Source: Acinetobacter colistiniresistens
Lineage (GTDB): Bacteria; Pseudomonadota; Gammaproteobacteria; Pseudomonadales; Moraxellaceae
Length of the DNA stretch: 64,000 nucleotides
Assembly (NCBI RefSeq): GCF_024582815.1
Contig: NZ_CP102099.1
Location: 3,162,001-3,226,000, forward strand
Direction: 5' to 3'
A program made the translations under genes and the position numbers. The notes below the pieces were generated by a model. That model had not been told where the DNA came from, ran no database searches, and was given only the letters and a program-made list of their open reading frames with translations. This document shows, piece after piece, positions 47,883 through 57,376 of this stretch. Within the stretch, counting starts at the first letter, position 1. Each line of letters begins with the position of its first letter.

Positions 47883-48329
47883 GTGGACGTTATCTTATTA
47901 CAACGCATTAAGAACCTTGGTAAATTAGGCGACAAAGTATCAGTTAAAGCTGGTTACGGTCGTAACTTCTTGATCCCTCAAGGTAAAGCTGTAGCTGCAA
48001 CTGAAGCAAACACTGCTGCTTTTGAAGCTCGTCGTGCTGAACTTGAGAAGCAAGAAGCTGAAGTATTAGCTGCTGCGAATGCACGTGCTGAACAATTGAA
48101 CGAAGTTAACATCGTAATCACTGCGAAAGCTGGTGACGAAGGTAAACTGTTCGGTTCTATCGGTACTCGTGACATCGCTGATGCTTTAACGAATGCTGGT
48201 CTTGTTGTTGACCGTGCAGAAGTTCGTTTACCAAACGGTGCGCTTCGTCACACTGGTGAATTCAACATCGCAATCCAATTGCATCATGATGTTGTTGCTG
48301 AAGTTCTCGTTACTATCGTATCTGAGTAA
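47883..48329 (+). CDS. rplI: 50S ribosomal protein L9
   Basis: 148 residues, starting with GTG at 47883 behind [46 protein letters not shown] (parts: [11 protein letters not shown] and [13 protein letters not shown]) is the N-terminal domain; a long helix at about 45-75 and the C-terminal domain ([16 protein letters not shown]) follow. L9 binds 23S rRNA and helps keep the reading frame. Confidence 0.97.
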   Translation: MDVILLQRIKNLGKLGDKVSVKAGYGRNFLIPQGKAVAATEANTAAFEARRAELEKQEAEVLAAANARAEQLNEVNIVITAKAGDEGKLFGSIGTRDIADALTNAGLVVDRAEVRLPNGALRHTGEFNIAIQLHHDVVAEVLVTIVSE

Positions 48330-48340
48330 TTTCTGCAAAG

Positions 48341-48370
48341 AAAAAGAGCATGTTTTACATGCTCTTTTTT
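48341..48370 (+). terminator. rpsF operon terminator
   Basis: AAAAAGAGCATG and CATGCTCTTTTT pair perfectly around TTTTA and are followed by more T, twelve bases after rplI. Confidence 0.92.
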
Positions 48371-48444
48371 TATGTCTAATTAAATACAGAAAATCTAACT
48401 CTAAATTAAATTTATATAATTATTTTTCTCTAATAGGGCCCTAT

Positions 48445-48744
48445 ATGCAAAAGAAAAATCGTATCATTGCTTTAATACTCGCCATGTTTTTAGGTTTCTT
48501 CGGAATAGATCGTTTCTATCTCGGCAAGAAAATCAGTGGTATTCTAAAATTGATCACCTTTGGCGGCTTAGGTTTCTGGTGGTTTATCGATGCTACCCTA
48601 CTCTTGCTTGATGCTTTCCTCTATTCTTTAGGCAAAGACACGGGCTTTGTTAAAGATGCACAAAAAAATAATCTTCGCTATGGTCTTTCAGCATACCGTT
48701 TTAAAAACGGACGCTTTGAACAAGACTGGTTTGTAAAACCTTAA
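48445..48744 (+). CDS. TM2 domain membrane protein
   Basis: 99 residues from the ATG at 48445. The TM2 domain spans residues 5-60: AMFLGFFGIDRFYLGKKISGILKL, then GGLGFWWFIDATLLL, two membrane helices joined by the conserved G.H/DRFYLG turn. The C-terminal 35 residues are soluble and end in a basic-aromatic stretch. The function is unknown. A longer frame upstream overlaps rplI and is not used. Confidence 0.85.
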   Translation: MQKKNRIIALILAMFLGFFGIDRFYLGKKISGILKLITFGGLGFWWFIDATLLLLDAFLYSLGKDTGFVKDAQKNNLRYGLSAYRFKNGRFEQDWFVKP

Positions 48745-48912
48745 TTCAAGACCATCCTCAAAATCACAAGCGTCGATGCAATCACATATATGACTATCTA
48801 TTGTGCTATTGCATCGCTTACACAATTTTCCCTGAATTAAATTGTCCCGATAGCTTCCATTTGGATTAAGATAGTCAGTCGTTAGGGTTTCATCTTTTTA
48901 TTAGGTCTTGTT

Positions 48913-50358
48913 ATGTCACAGGCGAATGCCAATTTTTCCAAAAATGCTCCAAACACAGAGAGTAAAGTGAATGACTCTGGTCAACTAAAAGAATTCCGCA
49001 CCCCACCGCATAATCTTGCCATTGAGCAAGCTGTTTTAGCTGCTTTGATGACAGTTGCCGAATCATTCGAACAAGTCAGTGACTTACTCAAAGAAAATGA
49101 TTTTTATGCCACACGTCACAAATATATCTATCGTGCCATTGAGAAACTAGCACAAGAGAACTCGCCTTATGATGCAGTTTTAGTGAATGACTGGTTACTC
49201 AAACAGAATTTGCTCGATGCTATTGGCGGTGAGGAATACCTGATGCAATTGATGGCAGACTCTCCTTCAAGCTTCTACAATCTTGAAATTTATGCAAATA
49301 AAATCAAAGAGTTCTCAACGCTGCGTAACATGATCAAGATCAGCAGTGATATTTTACAAAATGCCTATGACACTAAAGGTCGTCCAGTCAGCGAAATTCT
49401 TGATTTAGCAGAAACCAGTATTTTCTCTTTGGCGGAACAGCACAACAACAATAAAAAAGATTCTGGACCAAAATCCATCAGCTCTGTGACTGCTGATGTG
49501 ATTACCAAATTAGATGAACTATCTAAACTCGATGGTAACATTACCGGTTTAACCACTGGGTTCCTAGAACTGGACAATAAAACTTCAGGCATGCAACCCG
49601 GCGACTTAATTATTGTCGCGGCACGTCCATCGATGGGTAAAACCACATTCGCCATGAACCTTGTCGAAAGTGTACTGCAATATAACCGCCTACCTGCATT
49701 AGTATTCTCCATGGAGATGCCAGCAGACTCGATTGCCATGCGTTTGATCTCTGCCATGGGTAAAGTCCATCAAGGACATTTACGTTCAGGTAATCTGGAT
49801 GCCGATGAATGGACCAAAGTCACCGGAACCATTCTTCAGCTACAAGAAATGCATCTTTACATCGATGACTCATCTGCCCTCCCACCTACCGAACTTCGTG
49901 CGCGTGCACGTCGTGTGGCTAAAATGCATGATGGTAAAATTGGCTGTATCATGGTTGACTATTTACAGCTGATGAAAGTTCCTGGTATGGGCGATAACCG
50001 TGTGGGTGAGATCTCGGAAATTTCGCGAAGCTTAAAAGCGCTTGCCAAAGAAATGCAATGTCCTGTGATTGCACTGTCTCAGTTAAACCGTAGTTTGGAG
50101 AACCGACCAAACAAACGTCCTGTCATGTCAGACTTACGTGAATCGGGTGCGATCGAGCAGGATGCCGACTTAATCATGTTCATTTACCGTGATGAAGTCT
50201 ATAACAAAGAGTCGAAGGAAGCAGGCACAGCTGAAATCATTATCGGCAAACAGCGTAACGGCCCTATTGGTAGCGTTCGTCTGGCCTTCGAAGGCCAATA
50301 TACCCGTTTTAGTAACCTCTCGCCTGAGTTCTATGCTCAGTATGAAGATGACGAATAA
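48913..50358 (+). CDS. dnaB: Replicative DNA helicase
   Basis: 481 residues. The N-terminal helicase-loader domain (about 30-130) starts PPHNLAIEQAVLAALM. The RecA-like domain begins near 205 with GLTTGFLELDNKTSGMQPGDLIIVAARPSMGKTTFAMN (parts: ARPSMGKTTFA is Walker A). IMVDYLQLM is Walker B near 355, and SQLNRSLENRPNKRPVMSDLRESGAIEQDAD carries the arginine finger region. The hexamer unwinds DNA at the fork. Confidence 0.97.
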   Translation: MSQANANFSKNAPNTESKVNDSGQLKEFRTPPHNLAIEQAVLAALMTVAESFEQVSDLLKENDFYATRHKYIYRAIEKLAQENSPYDAVLVNDWLLKQNLLDAIGGEEYLMQLMADSPSSFYNLEIYANKIKEFSTLRNMIKISSDILQNAYDTKGRPVSEILDLAETSIFSLAEQHNNNKKDSGPKSISSVTADVITKLDELSKLDGNITGLTTGFLELDNKTSGMQPGDLIIVAARPSMGKTTFAMNLVESVLQYNRLPALVFSMEMPADSIAMRLISAMGKVHQGHLRSGNLDADEWTKVTGTILQLQEMHLYIDDSSALPPTELRARARRVAKMHDGKIGCIMVDYLQLMKVPGMGDNRVGEISEISRSLKALAKEMQCPVIALSQLNRSLENRPNKRPVMSDLRESGAIEQDADLIMFIYRDEVYNKESKEAGTAEIIIGKQRNGPIGSVRLAFEGQYTRFSNLSPEFYAQYEDDE

Positions 50359-50415
50359 TATCTAAACGATTCCTGCTTTATATATGTTTCAAGTCGACCC
50401 AAAGGAGAACTCAGG

Positions 50416-51489
50416 GTGCGCCAAGCTACAGTTTATATTGACAGTAACGCACTGCAATATAATTTAAACCGTGTTAAACAACTTGCTCCACATTCAAAAA
50501 TTGTCAGTATGGTCAAAGCCAATGCCTACGGACATGGAGTTAAAAACTGTTTAGCCGCCCTTGAGGCCACGGACGCTTTTGGTGTCGCCTGCTTAGAAGA
50601 AGCCTTGGAAATCAGGCAACTGGGATATACTCAACCCATTACTCTGATTGAGGGTGTATTCTCTGAAGATGAAATGGCACAAGTCATTGAACAGAAACTC
50701 GAATGTATCGTTCATCACACTCAACAAGTTGAATGGTTGATTCAACATAAAACGGCTTACAATGCATTAGGCCTAAAAGTTTGGGTCAAGCTAAACAGCG
50801 GAATGAACCGTTTAGGTTTTAAAGTAGATGAAATTATTAAAGTCATTCATCGCTTAAAAACTGAAGGTTTTACTTGTGTACTGGCCATGCATTTTGCCAA
50901 TGCCGATGTAGAGCATCCTTTAAACGAGCAACAGAAACAACAGTTCTTACAGGTAAAGCAGGCCTGCGAACCCATCTTGGTATCTTGTTGTAATTCAGCT
51001 GCAATTTATAAATATCCCGAACTACATTTTGATTTTGTACGCCCGGGTATTATGCTTTACGGCGCGTCTCCCTTTGCCGATAAAAATGTGCATGAGCTTG
51101 ATCTAAAGCCCGTCATGACCTTTAGTGCCGAAATCATTGCACTGAATCAGATTCAACAAGGGGAATTTGTCGGTTATGGTTCGACCTATTCAGCCACATG
51201 CCCAACAAAAATTGCGATTGTTTCAATTGGCTATGGGGATGGCTATCCACGGACTTATATCAAACAAAACTTTGTTGCGATCAATCAACAACTTGTCCCT
51301 GTTGTTGGCCGTGTCAGTATGGACATGATCGCCATTGATATCAGCAATGTGGATGCCGAAATTGGCACAAAAGTTGAACTCTGGGGGCAATCTCGCTTGG
51401 TTGATGAGGTTGCAGCAGCGAATGGAACTTTAGGCTACGAGTTGCTTTGCCGCCTAACTGCCCGCCCTATACGGCAACTAGATCACTAA
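50416..51489 (+). CDS. alr: Alanine racemase
   Basis: 357 residues with a GTG start behind AAGGAGAAC. The PLP lysine is in MVKANAYGHGVKN near residue 35, and the catalytic Tyr in GYGSTYSA near 250. RPGIMLYGASPF and GRVSMDMIAIDIS are further signatures. It makes D-alanine for peptidoglycan. The dnaB-alr order is common in gamma-proteobacteria. Confidence 0.95.
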   Translation: MRQATVYIDSNALQYNLNRVKQLAPHSKIVSMVKANAYGHGVKNCLAALEATDAFGVACLEEALEIRQLGYTQPITLIEGVFSEDEMAQVIEQKLECIVHHTQQVEWLIQHKTAYNALGLKVWVKLNSGMNRLGFKVDEIIKVIHRLKTEGFTCVLAMHFANADVEHPLNEQQKQQFLQVKQACEPILVSCCNSAAIYKYPELHFDFVRPGIMLYGASPFADKNVHELDLKPVMTFSAEIIALNQIQQGEFVGYGSTYSATCPTKIAIVSIGYGDGYPRTYIKQNFVAINQQLVPVVGRVSMDMIAIDISNVDAEIGTKVELWGQSRLVDEVAAANGTLGYELLCRLTARPIRQLDH

Positions 51490-51550
51490 ATACCACTTGA
51501 TCATTTTCTGTGTTTTATCTCTAATATGGTTTTAACCATTCCAGAATCGA

Positions 51551-52021
51551 ATGCTCAAACTGGTTTACGATAATCCGCTCTATAAAATGCCGATTCAGCA
51601 ATTCGTGCTATTTCTAATACGAATTTCAATCGGCATTTTTTTCTTTAGCACGGGATTCAATAAGCTTTTCGTAGAGAAAAACCGATTGATTATGCTGGAA
51701 ACCATCACCGGAGCTGGCATTCCTTTTCCAGAAATCATGAGTAGCTTTGTTTCTGCCACAGAAATGCTCGCAGGTTTATTGTTGATTATCGGTTTATTTA
51801 CTCAAATCAGCAGCATTTTACTGTTTGTGATCAGCATGACCGCTTTATACACCGTTGGCATACATACCATTCCTAATGGCTTAGATGCTATGAGCTGGCT
51901 GAGTTGGTTCTTCTATGTGCACGACCTGTTGTATATGTTTGTTCTTGCCATACTGATCACAACTCGGCCCACCATCCTGTCACTGGATCGTCTTCTAAGC
52001 AAGAACATTTCAAGGGTTTAA
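51551..52021 (+). CDS. DoxX family membrane protein
   Basis: 156 residues with four membrane helices. FLIRISIGIFFFSTGFNKLF near residue 20 and EMLAGLLLIIGLFTQISSILL near 75 are typical of DoxX proteins, with a final helix near 125-145. The function is not known; some members work in redox or thiol stress membrane complexes. It converges with the Anbu operon. Confidence 0.85.
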   Translation: MLKLVYDNPLYKMPIQQFVLFLIRISIGIFFFSTGFNKLFVEKNRLIMLETITGAGIPFPEIMSSFVSATEMLAGLLLIIGLFTQISSILLFVISMTALYTVGIHTIPNGLDAMSWLSWFFYVHDLLYMFVLAILITTRPTILSLDRLLSKNISRV

Positions 52022-52072
52022 ATAACTCCCTCTCAAACAAACATCGTTATCAGTCTGAGAGCGAGTCATGAT

Positions 52073-52807
52073 TTACAAACCATAATCGGCAGTTGGCTTG
52101 GGCAGCTCTTGCAAACCACGGCGTAAAGTCTCTGACCATTGTTTACTGATCTGCGTAAAGTATGGGTCATCTTCCCCTATGCGCTTACCCTCTGGAATTT
52201 TAAAACTGTCTTTATGGTAAACCAAAGCATCTAGGGGTAAACCAACCGATACATTGGAACGTAATGTCGAATCAAAAGAAATCAATGAACAACGTAACGC
52301 ATCATCCAGCGGCATATCATAGTACAAGGCACGATCCAGAATAGGCTTACCATATTTACTTTCACCAATTTGAAAATAAGGTGTATCCGTGGTTGCACAA
52401 ATAAAATTCCCTTGTGGATAGACATTATATAGCTGCATCTCTTCGCCTTTAATCTGCCCCCCTACCAAAATACTGCATGAGTAATTCATTTGCTCCTGAG
52501 TATCAGTGGTAATATCCTCTAGCACCTTACGTAAGGTTTTACCAACTAGCTCAGTCACCTCAAACATGGTATTGGCACTATATAAGTTTGGTTCTTGATG
52601 CAAGGCCAAAGCATTTTGCAAATGTCCAATCACAGCCTGAGTCGTTGCCAGATTGCCCGATGTTTGTAGCGCAATAAAACGCTCACCTTCTACCCCAAAA
52701 GTATGCAACTTACGAAATACAGAAATATGATCGACCCCGGCATTGGTTCGAGTATCGCTAATCAATACCAAACCTTGCTCTAATCTTAATGCACAACAAT
52801 AGGTCAT
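52073..52807 (-). CDS. Anbu, bacterial proteasome-like peptidase
   Basis: 244 residues. MTYCCALRLEQGLVLISDTRTNAG matches the Anbu family start; Thr2 would be the N-terminal nucleophile after Met removal, and the Lys in VFRKLHTF near 33 supports it. SCSILVGG and the later PLDALVYHKDSF are further family marks. Anbu is an Ntn-hydrolase that assembles into open rings; its substrates are not settled. It ends a four-gene operon with transglutaminase, alpha-E and ATP-grasp genes. Confidence 0.9.
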   Translation of the reverse strand: MTYCCALRLEQGLVLISDTRTNAGVDHISVFRKLHTFGVEGERFIALQTSGNLATTQAVIGHLQNALALHQEPNLYSANTMFEVTELVGKTLRKVLEDITTDTQEQMNYSCSILVGGQIKGEEMQLYNVYPQGNFICATTDTPYFQIGESKYGKPILDRALYYDMPLDDALRCSLISFDSTLRSNVSVGLPLDALVYHKDSFKIPEGKRIGEDDPYFTQISKQWSETLRRGLQELPKPTADYGL

Positions 52808-52823
52808 CTTTCTCTCTTTATAC

Positions 52824-53603
52824 TTAACATGCCAAAACTTGTACCACAGACATCATACTTTCCACCCCACCTTGCTCGCGAATACCTCGCACTGGTGCTA
52901 CATCTAAATAGTCGCGCCCGACCGCAACATAAATATGATTTTGGGGTGTAAATATCTGGTTACTGATATCAAAACAATACCATTCATTCTCCACAAAAAC
53001 CTCAGCCCATGCATGACTGGCAAGGTGCGGTTGGTTTTCATCATAGATATAACCCGATATATAACGTGCTGGCAACTGTAAAGCACGACACATGGCAATG
53101 AAGATATGCGTATGATCCTGACACACTCCCTGCCCTGCATAAAAAGCATCAATCGCCGAGGTGGTTACCGAAGTCGTTTCTGGTTGATATGGGACTTGCT
53201 GCAAAATCTTTTCTGCTAACACAATCAAATGCTGGCGATCTTTTAGCTTAACAAACGAATGAGCAAAGTCCGACATGGTCAAATCACAACATGTCATCAT
53301 TGTACGCTGTAGAAATAGCATCGGCGATACATTCGTTTCTGCATGACCCAACTCAGTTGGGTGTAGATCAACTACCCCCTGTGCCATGATGGTTAAATAA
53401 CGATAATCATGGCGCTGCGTTGCCGTAATCCACAAATTATTAAATGCATCGCGCTGACAGGAATATTGCCCAGGCACGCTGATCTGCCAGTTTTCAATAT
53501 GCTGATGCCGTGAACTCTGCGGCATCATTTTAATCGACTGGACACTATTCCTCGCAACCTCCGTATAACGATAATGTGTCTGATGATTGACCATAAGTTT
53601 CAT
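52824..53603 (-). CDS. Transglutaminase-like cysteine protease, Anbu operon
   Basis: 259 residues. The N-terminal beta domain (HQTHYRYTEVARNSVQSIKMMP) precedes the transglutaminase fold, with the catalytic Cys in YAGQGVCQDHTHIFIAMCRALQLPARYISGY (parts: GQGVCQDHTHIFIAMCRA) near residue 170, His in ASHAWAEVFV near 205 and Asp in WYCFDISN near 220. It overlaps the alpha-E gene by four bases (ATGA). Related proteins accompany Anbu in many genomes. Confidence 0.9.
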   Translation of the reverse strand: MKLMVNHQTHYRYTEVARNSVQSIKMMPQSSRHQHIENWQISVPGQYSCQRDAFNNLWITATQRHDYRYLTIMAQGVVDLHPTELGHAETNVSPMLFLQRTMMTCCDLTMSDFAHSFVKLKDRQHLIVLAEKILQQVPYQPETTSVTTSAIDAFYAGQGVCQDHTHIFIAMCRALQLPARYISGYIYDENQPHLASHAWAEVFVENEWYCFDISNQIFTPQNHIYVAVGRDYLDVAPVRGIREQGGVESMMSVVQVLAC

Positions 53604-54202
53604 GAGGATGCCTCAAATTGATTTTCCAACTTATAAGTAAATGCATAAAACTGATTCAAATAAGGCTGATCTTTCAATATCTCCCAACTTGGTTGTAAAT
53701 CCTGCCATCCCAACTGAAATAACTGCTCTATTTCAGGATCAATAGCTTCAAATACTTCAGGCACATTGTATTGAAATCTGAAATGTGTATCTATTTTCTC
53801 AATACTTTGCCCAATATGAAAGAATAAAAAGATTTCTTCTTGCTCCTTGCTTAGAATATCACAGCAGCTTTGCACGACACTTTGAATCGCCAAGCCATCC
53901 GCTACTGTATTTTTAATCAGATAATTCAACTCAGCATAGGCCTGAGCAGATAACAACCCCCTCAATTCTTGAATATTGTCACGCGCAATCTCAAGTTGGC
54001 TTAATAAAGAGTAGGGTTGCTGCCGATCCAACATAAAATAATTCAAGCTCTCGGCATCAGCAATATGCAAACAAAGTGCCTGTGCAAAATCTGTGGCCTG
54101 AAGATTATCAACAAAAGGCAATTGCCCAGCCACATGACCGATACGAAACAAATAACGTCCTAACCAATAAATATGTTGAGCACTTGAACTCAGTAAAAGC
54201 AT
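53600..54202 (-). CDS. Alpha-E domain protein, Anbu operon
   Basis: 200 residues, nearly all helical. MLLLSSSAQHIYWLGRYLFRI near the start matches the alpha-E family's A..LYWLGRY..R. It is shorter than the 300-residue members of other genera but ends normally. The role is undefined; the family always occurs with ATP-grasp and transglutaminase partners and is thought to help make or handle a peptide modification. Confidence 0.85.
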   Translation of the reverse strand: MLLLSSSAQHIYWLGRYLFRIGHVAGQLPFVDNLQATDFAQALCLHIADAESLNYFMLDRQQPYSLLSQLEIARDNIQELRGLLSAQAYAELNYLIKNTVADGLAIQSVVQSCCDILSKEQEEIFLFFHIGQSIEKIDTHFRFQYNVPEVFEAIDPEIEQLFQLGWQDLQPSWEILKDQPYLNQFYAFTYKLENQFEASS

Positions 54203-54275
54203 ACATCTCCTCCTGTATATTTGTTATAACGCCACAACACTGTCTTATTTCATCATTCAGACGATGGCATATCAT

Positions 54276-55826
54276 TTAGGAACGTAAGGTTTCAACCACC
54301 CATGTATCTTTAATGCCCCCCCCCTGAGAGGAGTTAACAACAAGTGAACCTGCCTGCATAGCGACCCTTGTTAATCCACCAGGTACAATTTCGGTTCGAT
54401 AAGGTGAACTTAAAACAAATGGACGCAAATCAATATGCCGCTCTGCAACCCCTTCAGTAGTTAGCGTTGGCGCAACAGAAAGTGCCAAAGTCGGTTGTGC
54501 TATATATAAATGTGGCGTCTCGATGAGTTTTTGTCTAAATCCGTCAATTTGCTCTTGATCTGCTTGAGGGCCAATCAACATGCCATAGCCACCCGAACCT
54601 TGCGCCTCTTTAATCACCAATTTTTCGATATTGGCCAATACATAATCCAGCTGGTCAGCATCTCGACATTGATAGGTGGGTACATTATTTAAAATCGATG
54701 TTTCACCTAAATAGAATTGAATCATTTGATCGACATAAGGGTAAATGGATTTATCATCCGCAACCCCAGTTCCTGGTGCATTAGCAATCACTACATTATG
54801 TTGTAGATAAGCAGACATTAAACCTGCTACGCCCAGACTGCTGTCAGGTCTAAAACTCAGTGGATCAAGGAAATCATCATCAACGCGGCGGTAAATCACA
54901 TCGACCTGCTGACGGCCACGGATGGTTTTGACAAAAACTTTCTCATCCTCGACGAACAGATCTCGACTGGTCACCAATGGCACATCCATTTCACGGGCTA
55001 AAAATGAATGCTCGTAATAGGCACTGTTAAAACGGCCTGGGGTGAGCACGACAATCATAGGCTGATCAACATAAGCATTTTCTTCCAGAACCGCTTTTAA
55101 CAAACTTGGATATTGCTCAATGCCCTGCAAATTATTGCTGCTACATAGATCTGGCATCAATTTCTGGCTGATTTTTCGGCTTTCCAGCATATAAGACACT
55201 CCTGAGGGCGTCCGTAAATTATCCTCCAAGACAAAGAAATCACCCTGACCATCGCGAATAATGTCAATGCCGCTGATTTGTGAATAGATCTTTCCTTTAA
55301 GCTGGTGTTTTAACATATGCGGTTGAAAAGCTTCATGGGCAATGACTTGCTGTGCAGGAATCAATCCTTCTTTTAGAATATGCTGGCCATGATAAATATC
55401 ATCTAAAAACAAGTTCAGCGCTTTCACTCGTTGCTCACAACCTGCGGCAATCTGTTCCCATTGCTTCTTTTCAATCACACGAGGAATCAGATCATATGGA
55501 ATGGTTCGTTCTGCACCTGCTTGATCACCATAAACATTAAAGGTGATCCCTTGGTAGAGAAAATGCTGCTTTGCCTGTGCCTCTAACGTTTTTAAGTCTT
55601 CAAGACTACGAATACTCAACCACTGTTCAATTTTTTTCGATGCTTCACCGTTAAAGCTTTTGTCATCCAACATTTCATTAAAAAATTGTGATTTAAGCTG
55701 TTCAAATAAATTACTGGTCACATTGAACTTTGGAATAAATGTAGACCTGTCAACGGCGACCGCTGCATTCTGTTCTGGTGCATAATAATCTGTGCTGACA
55801 TGTAGGTTGTGTTCTTGTTCTGACAT
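54276..55826 (-). CDS. Circularly permuted ATP-grasp protein, Anbu operon
   Basis: 516 residues of the type-2 circularly permuted ATP-grasp family. FNVYGDQAGAERTIPYDLIPRVI near residue 100, FFVLEDNLRTPSGVSYMLESR near 210, VDVIYRRVDDDFLDPLSF near 310, and VIKEAQGSGGYGMLIGP near 400 are characteristic. Such proteins probably ligate an amine or amino acid to a carboxylate with ATP. It is the first gene of the operon, opposite a WYL regulator. Confidence 0.9.
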   Translation of the reverse strand: MSEQEHNLHVSTDYYAPEQNAAVAVDRSTFIPKFNVTSNLFEQLKSQFFNEMLDDKSFNGEASKKIEQWLSIRSLEDLKTLEAQAKQHFLYQGITFNVYGDQAGAERTIPYDLIPRVIEKKQWEQIAAGCEQRVKALNLFLDDIYHGQHILKEGLIPAQQVIAHEAFQPHMLKHQLKGKIYSQISGIDIIRDGQGDFFVLEDNLRTPSGVSYMLESRKISQKLMPDLCSSNNLQGIEQYPSLLKAVLEENAYVDQPMIVVLTPGRFNSAYYEHSFLAREMDVPLVTSRDLFVEDEKVFVKTIRGRQQVDVIYRRVDDDFLDPLSFRPDSSLGVAGLMSAYLQHNVVIANAPGTGVADDKSIYPYVDQMIQFYLGETSILNNVPTYQCRDADQLDYVLANIEKLVIKEAQGSGGYGMLIGPQADQEQIDGFRQKLIETPHLYIAQPTLALSVAPTLTTEGVAERHIDLRPFVLSSPYRTEIVPGGLTRVAMQAGSLVVNSSQGGGIKDTWVVETLRS

Positions 55827-55950
55827 AAAAAACCTCGTCTCATCATTTATCTATATTTAGTAAAAGCAATTTCAATGCCACTTATATAAAACGATCAATT
55901 TTCAACCAGACTTAGAATATTTATGCAAAAGCATACCCATTTCAGTCGTA

Positions 55951-56033
55951 AATACGTAATCCGTATCCGATAGACTTGATAAATAGGGAGAGTTTTTTTA
56001 TTGTGTCTGCTTTAGATCATTAAATTACGTATT
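55951..56033. promoter_or_regulatory. Inverted 10-bp sites before the WYL regulator
   Basis: AATACGTAAT at 55951-55960 reappears as its reverse complement ATTACGTATT at 56024-56033, ending six bases before the WYL start. The spacing is about six helical turns. They may be operators for the WYL protein controlling itself and the Anbu operon. Confidence 0.35.
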
Positions 56034-56039
56034 ACGCTT

Positions 56040-57041
56040 ATGTCATCCGTACAAGAAAAAGAAACCTCCAATAGCCTATATCGCCAATGGCAAATTTTAT
56101 CTCGTCTTTCGACAGGGAAATGGATGGGCACACGTGAATTACAAGAAATATTAGAACGTGAAGGCATTGATATCAGCTTGCGTACCATTCAGCGTGATTT
56201 AAACCAAATTGCTCAACGATTCCCTATTGAAAGCAATAAAACCGTACCACAAGGCTGGCGTTGGCGCTCCGATGCACCAATTCAGAGCTTGCCACATATG
56301 ACCAGCTCACAAGCCGTCACTTTTATGATGGTCGAAGAACATTTGCGCCACTTGCTTCCCCCCAGTTTATTAGAAGAAATGACACCTTGGTTCGATCTGG
56401 CCAAACGTAGCCTATCAACGCAAAACAATGTTAGACAATGGATCAACCGTGTCCGTATTGTACCGGCGACACAACCTTTAATCCCACCTGTGGTCGATAA
56501 ACATGCGCAACAGGCAATTTATGAAGGCTTATTGCAAGACAAACAGATCGAATGTATTTATCGTGCACGAACTCATCAAGGTGAAGATAAAACTTATATT
56601 TTGAATCCATTGGCTTTAGTTCAAAAAGGTGCAGTGATTTATTTGATTTGTACCCGAAACGATAAAACTGAAGTGCAAACTTTTGCATTACATCGTTTTA
56701 AGGCTGCAACTGTATTGGAAAGCCGCGCCTTGCACCCTGTCAATTTTGAGCTTGATAGCTATATCGAATCGGGTGCACTCGGTTTCCGCGTTGACTACAA
56801 TAAACCAACCGAACAGATCCAATTAAAGCTGACCATGAGCGAAAGTACGGCCAAAAGCTTCTACGAAAGCCAACTGAGCAGAGATCAAATCATTCAATCC
56901 CTAGAAGAAAATATTGTTGAGGTTTCCGCAACAGTCCCGTTCACCTCGCAACTGGTGTGGTGGCTCAGAAGCTTCGGTAAAAAAATCCTCAATATTGAAC
57001 CTGCAGCGGTCTACAATGCAGTGAAAGAGATTGAACAATAA
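56040..57041 (+). CDS. WYL-domain transcriptional regulator
   Basis: 333 residues. The N-terminal winged helix at about 10-75 contains LSTGKWMGTRELQEILEREGIDISLRTIQRDLNQI (parts: LQEILEREGIDIS and RTIQRDL). The WYL domain is at about 160-240, ending in FALHRFKAATVLE; a WCX-like C-terminal part follows (about 255-333). WYL proteins sense nucleotides or nucleic acids and often control DNA-damage or defence genes. There is no clear ribosome site before the ATG. It is divergent from the Anbu operon. Confidence 0.85.
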   Translation: MSSVQEKETSNSLYRQWQILSRLSTGKWMGTRELQEILEREGIDISLRTIQRDLNQIAQRFPIESNKTVPQGWRWRSDAPIQSLPHMTSSQAVTFMMVEEHLRHLLPPSLLEEMTPWFDLAKRSLSTQNNVRQWINRVRIVPATQPLIPPVVDKHAQQAIYEGLLQDKQIECIYRARTHQGEDKTYILNPLALVQKGAVIYLICTRNDKTEVQTFALHRFKAATVLESRALHPVNFELDSYIESGALGFRVDYNKPTEQIQLKLTMSESTAKSFYESQLSRDQIIQSLEENIVEVSATVPFTSQLVWWLRSFGKKILNIEPAAVYNAVKEIEQ

Positions 57042-57052
57042 TCCTAATAAAA

Positions 57053-57078
57053 AGAGAACCTTTCGGTTCTCTTCGATT
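57053..57078 (+). terminator. Terminator after the WYL gene
   Basis: AAGAGAACC pairs perfectly with GGTTCTCTT around TTTC, followed by a T-rich stretch, eleven bases after the stop codon. Confidence 0.85.
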
Positions 57079-57376
57079 TTTATAAATTTTATTATCAAAC
57101 ACTCAGTATTATTATTGTTTAAATGTTCAAACCAACCTCTCTCCCCGCCTTGATCAAAATTGGTTTGTACCTTTTTAAGCGCTTAGATTTAAATCAACAT
57201 CGGCACGCCAATTCATAGCCATTGTAGCGAATTCTCTTTTTGGTCATTATTAAAACCCTCTTTGTTTGAACGTAAAGCTAATATAACGAGGATTTTTCAG
57301 GCTGTGAAATAATAAAGATGGGAATTCAAAGCTGTTTTTTTGCTATTGCTGGTTTGGGATCAAGAACTCAATTAAA
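57079..57376. other. Gene-free interval with one hairpin
   Basis: About 300 bases without a convincing gene on either strand. CAAACCAA (near 57130-57137) can pair with TTGGTTTG (near 57163-57170) around a C-rich loop, and a T run follows, so a small RNA ending near 57178 is possible. Nothing else stands out. Confidence 0.3.

Noticed and set aside
48193..48444. Long N-terminal extension of the TM2 protein
   Set aside because: It overlaps rplI and its terminator and has no TM2-like sequence; the ATG at 48445 gives a normal TM2 protein.
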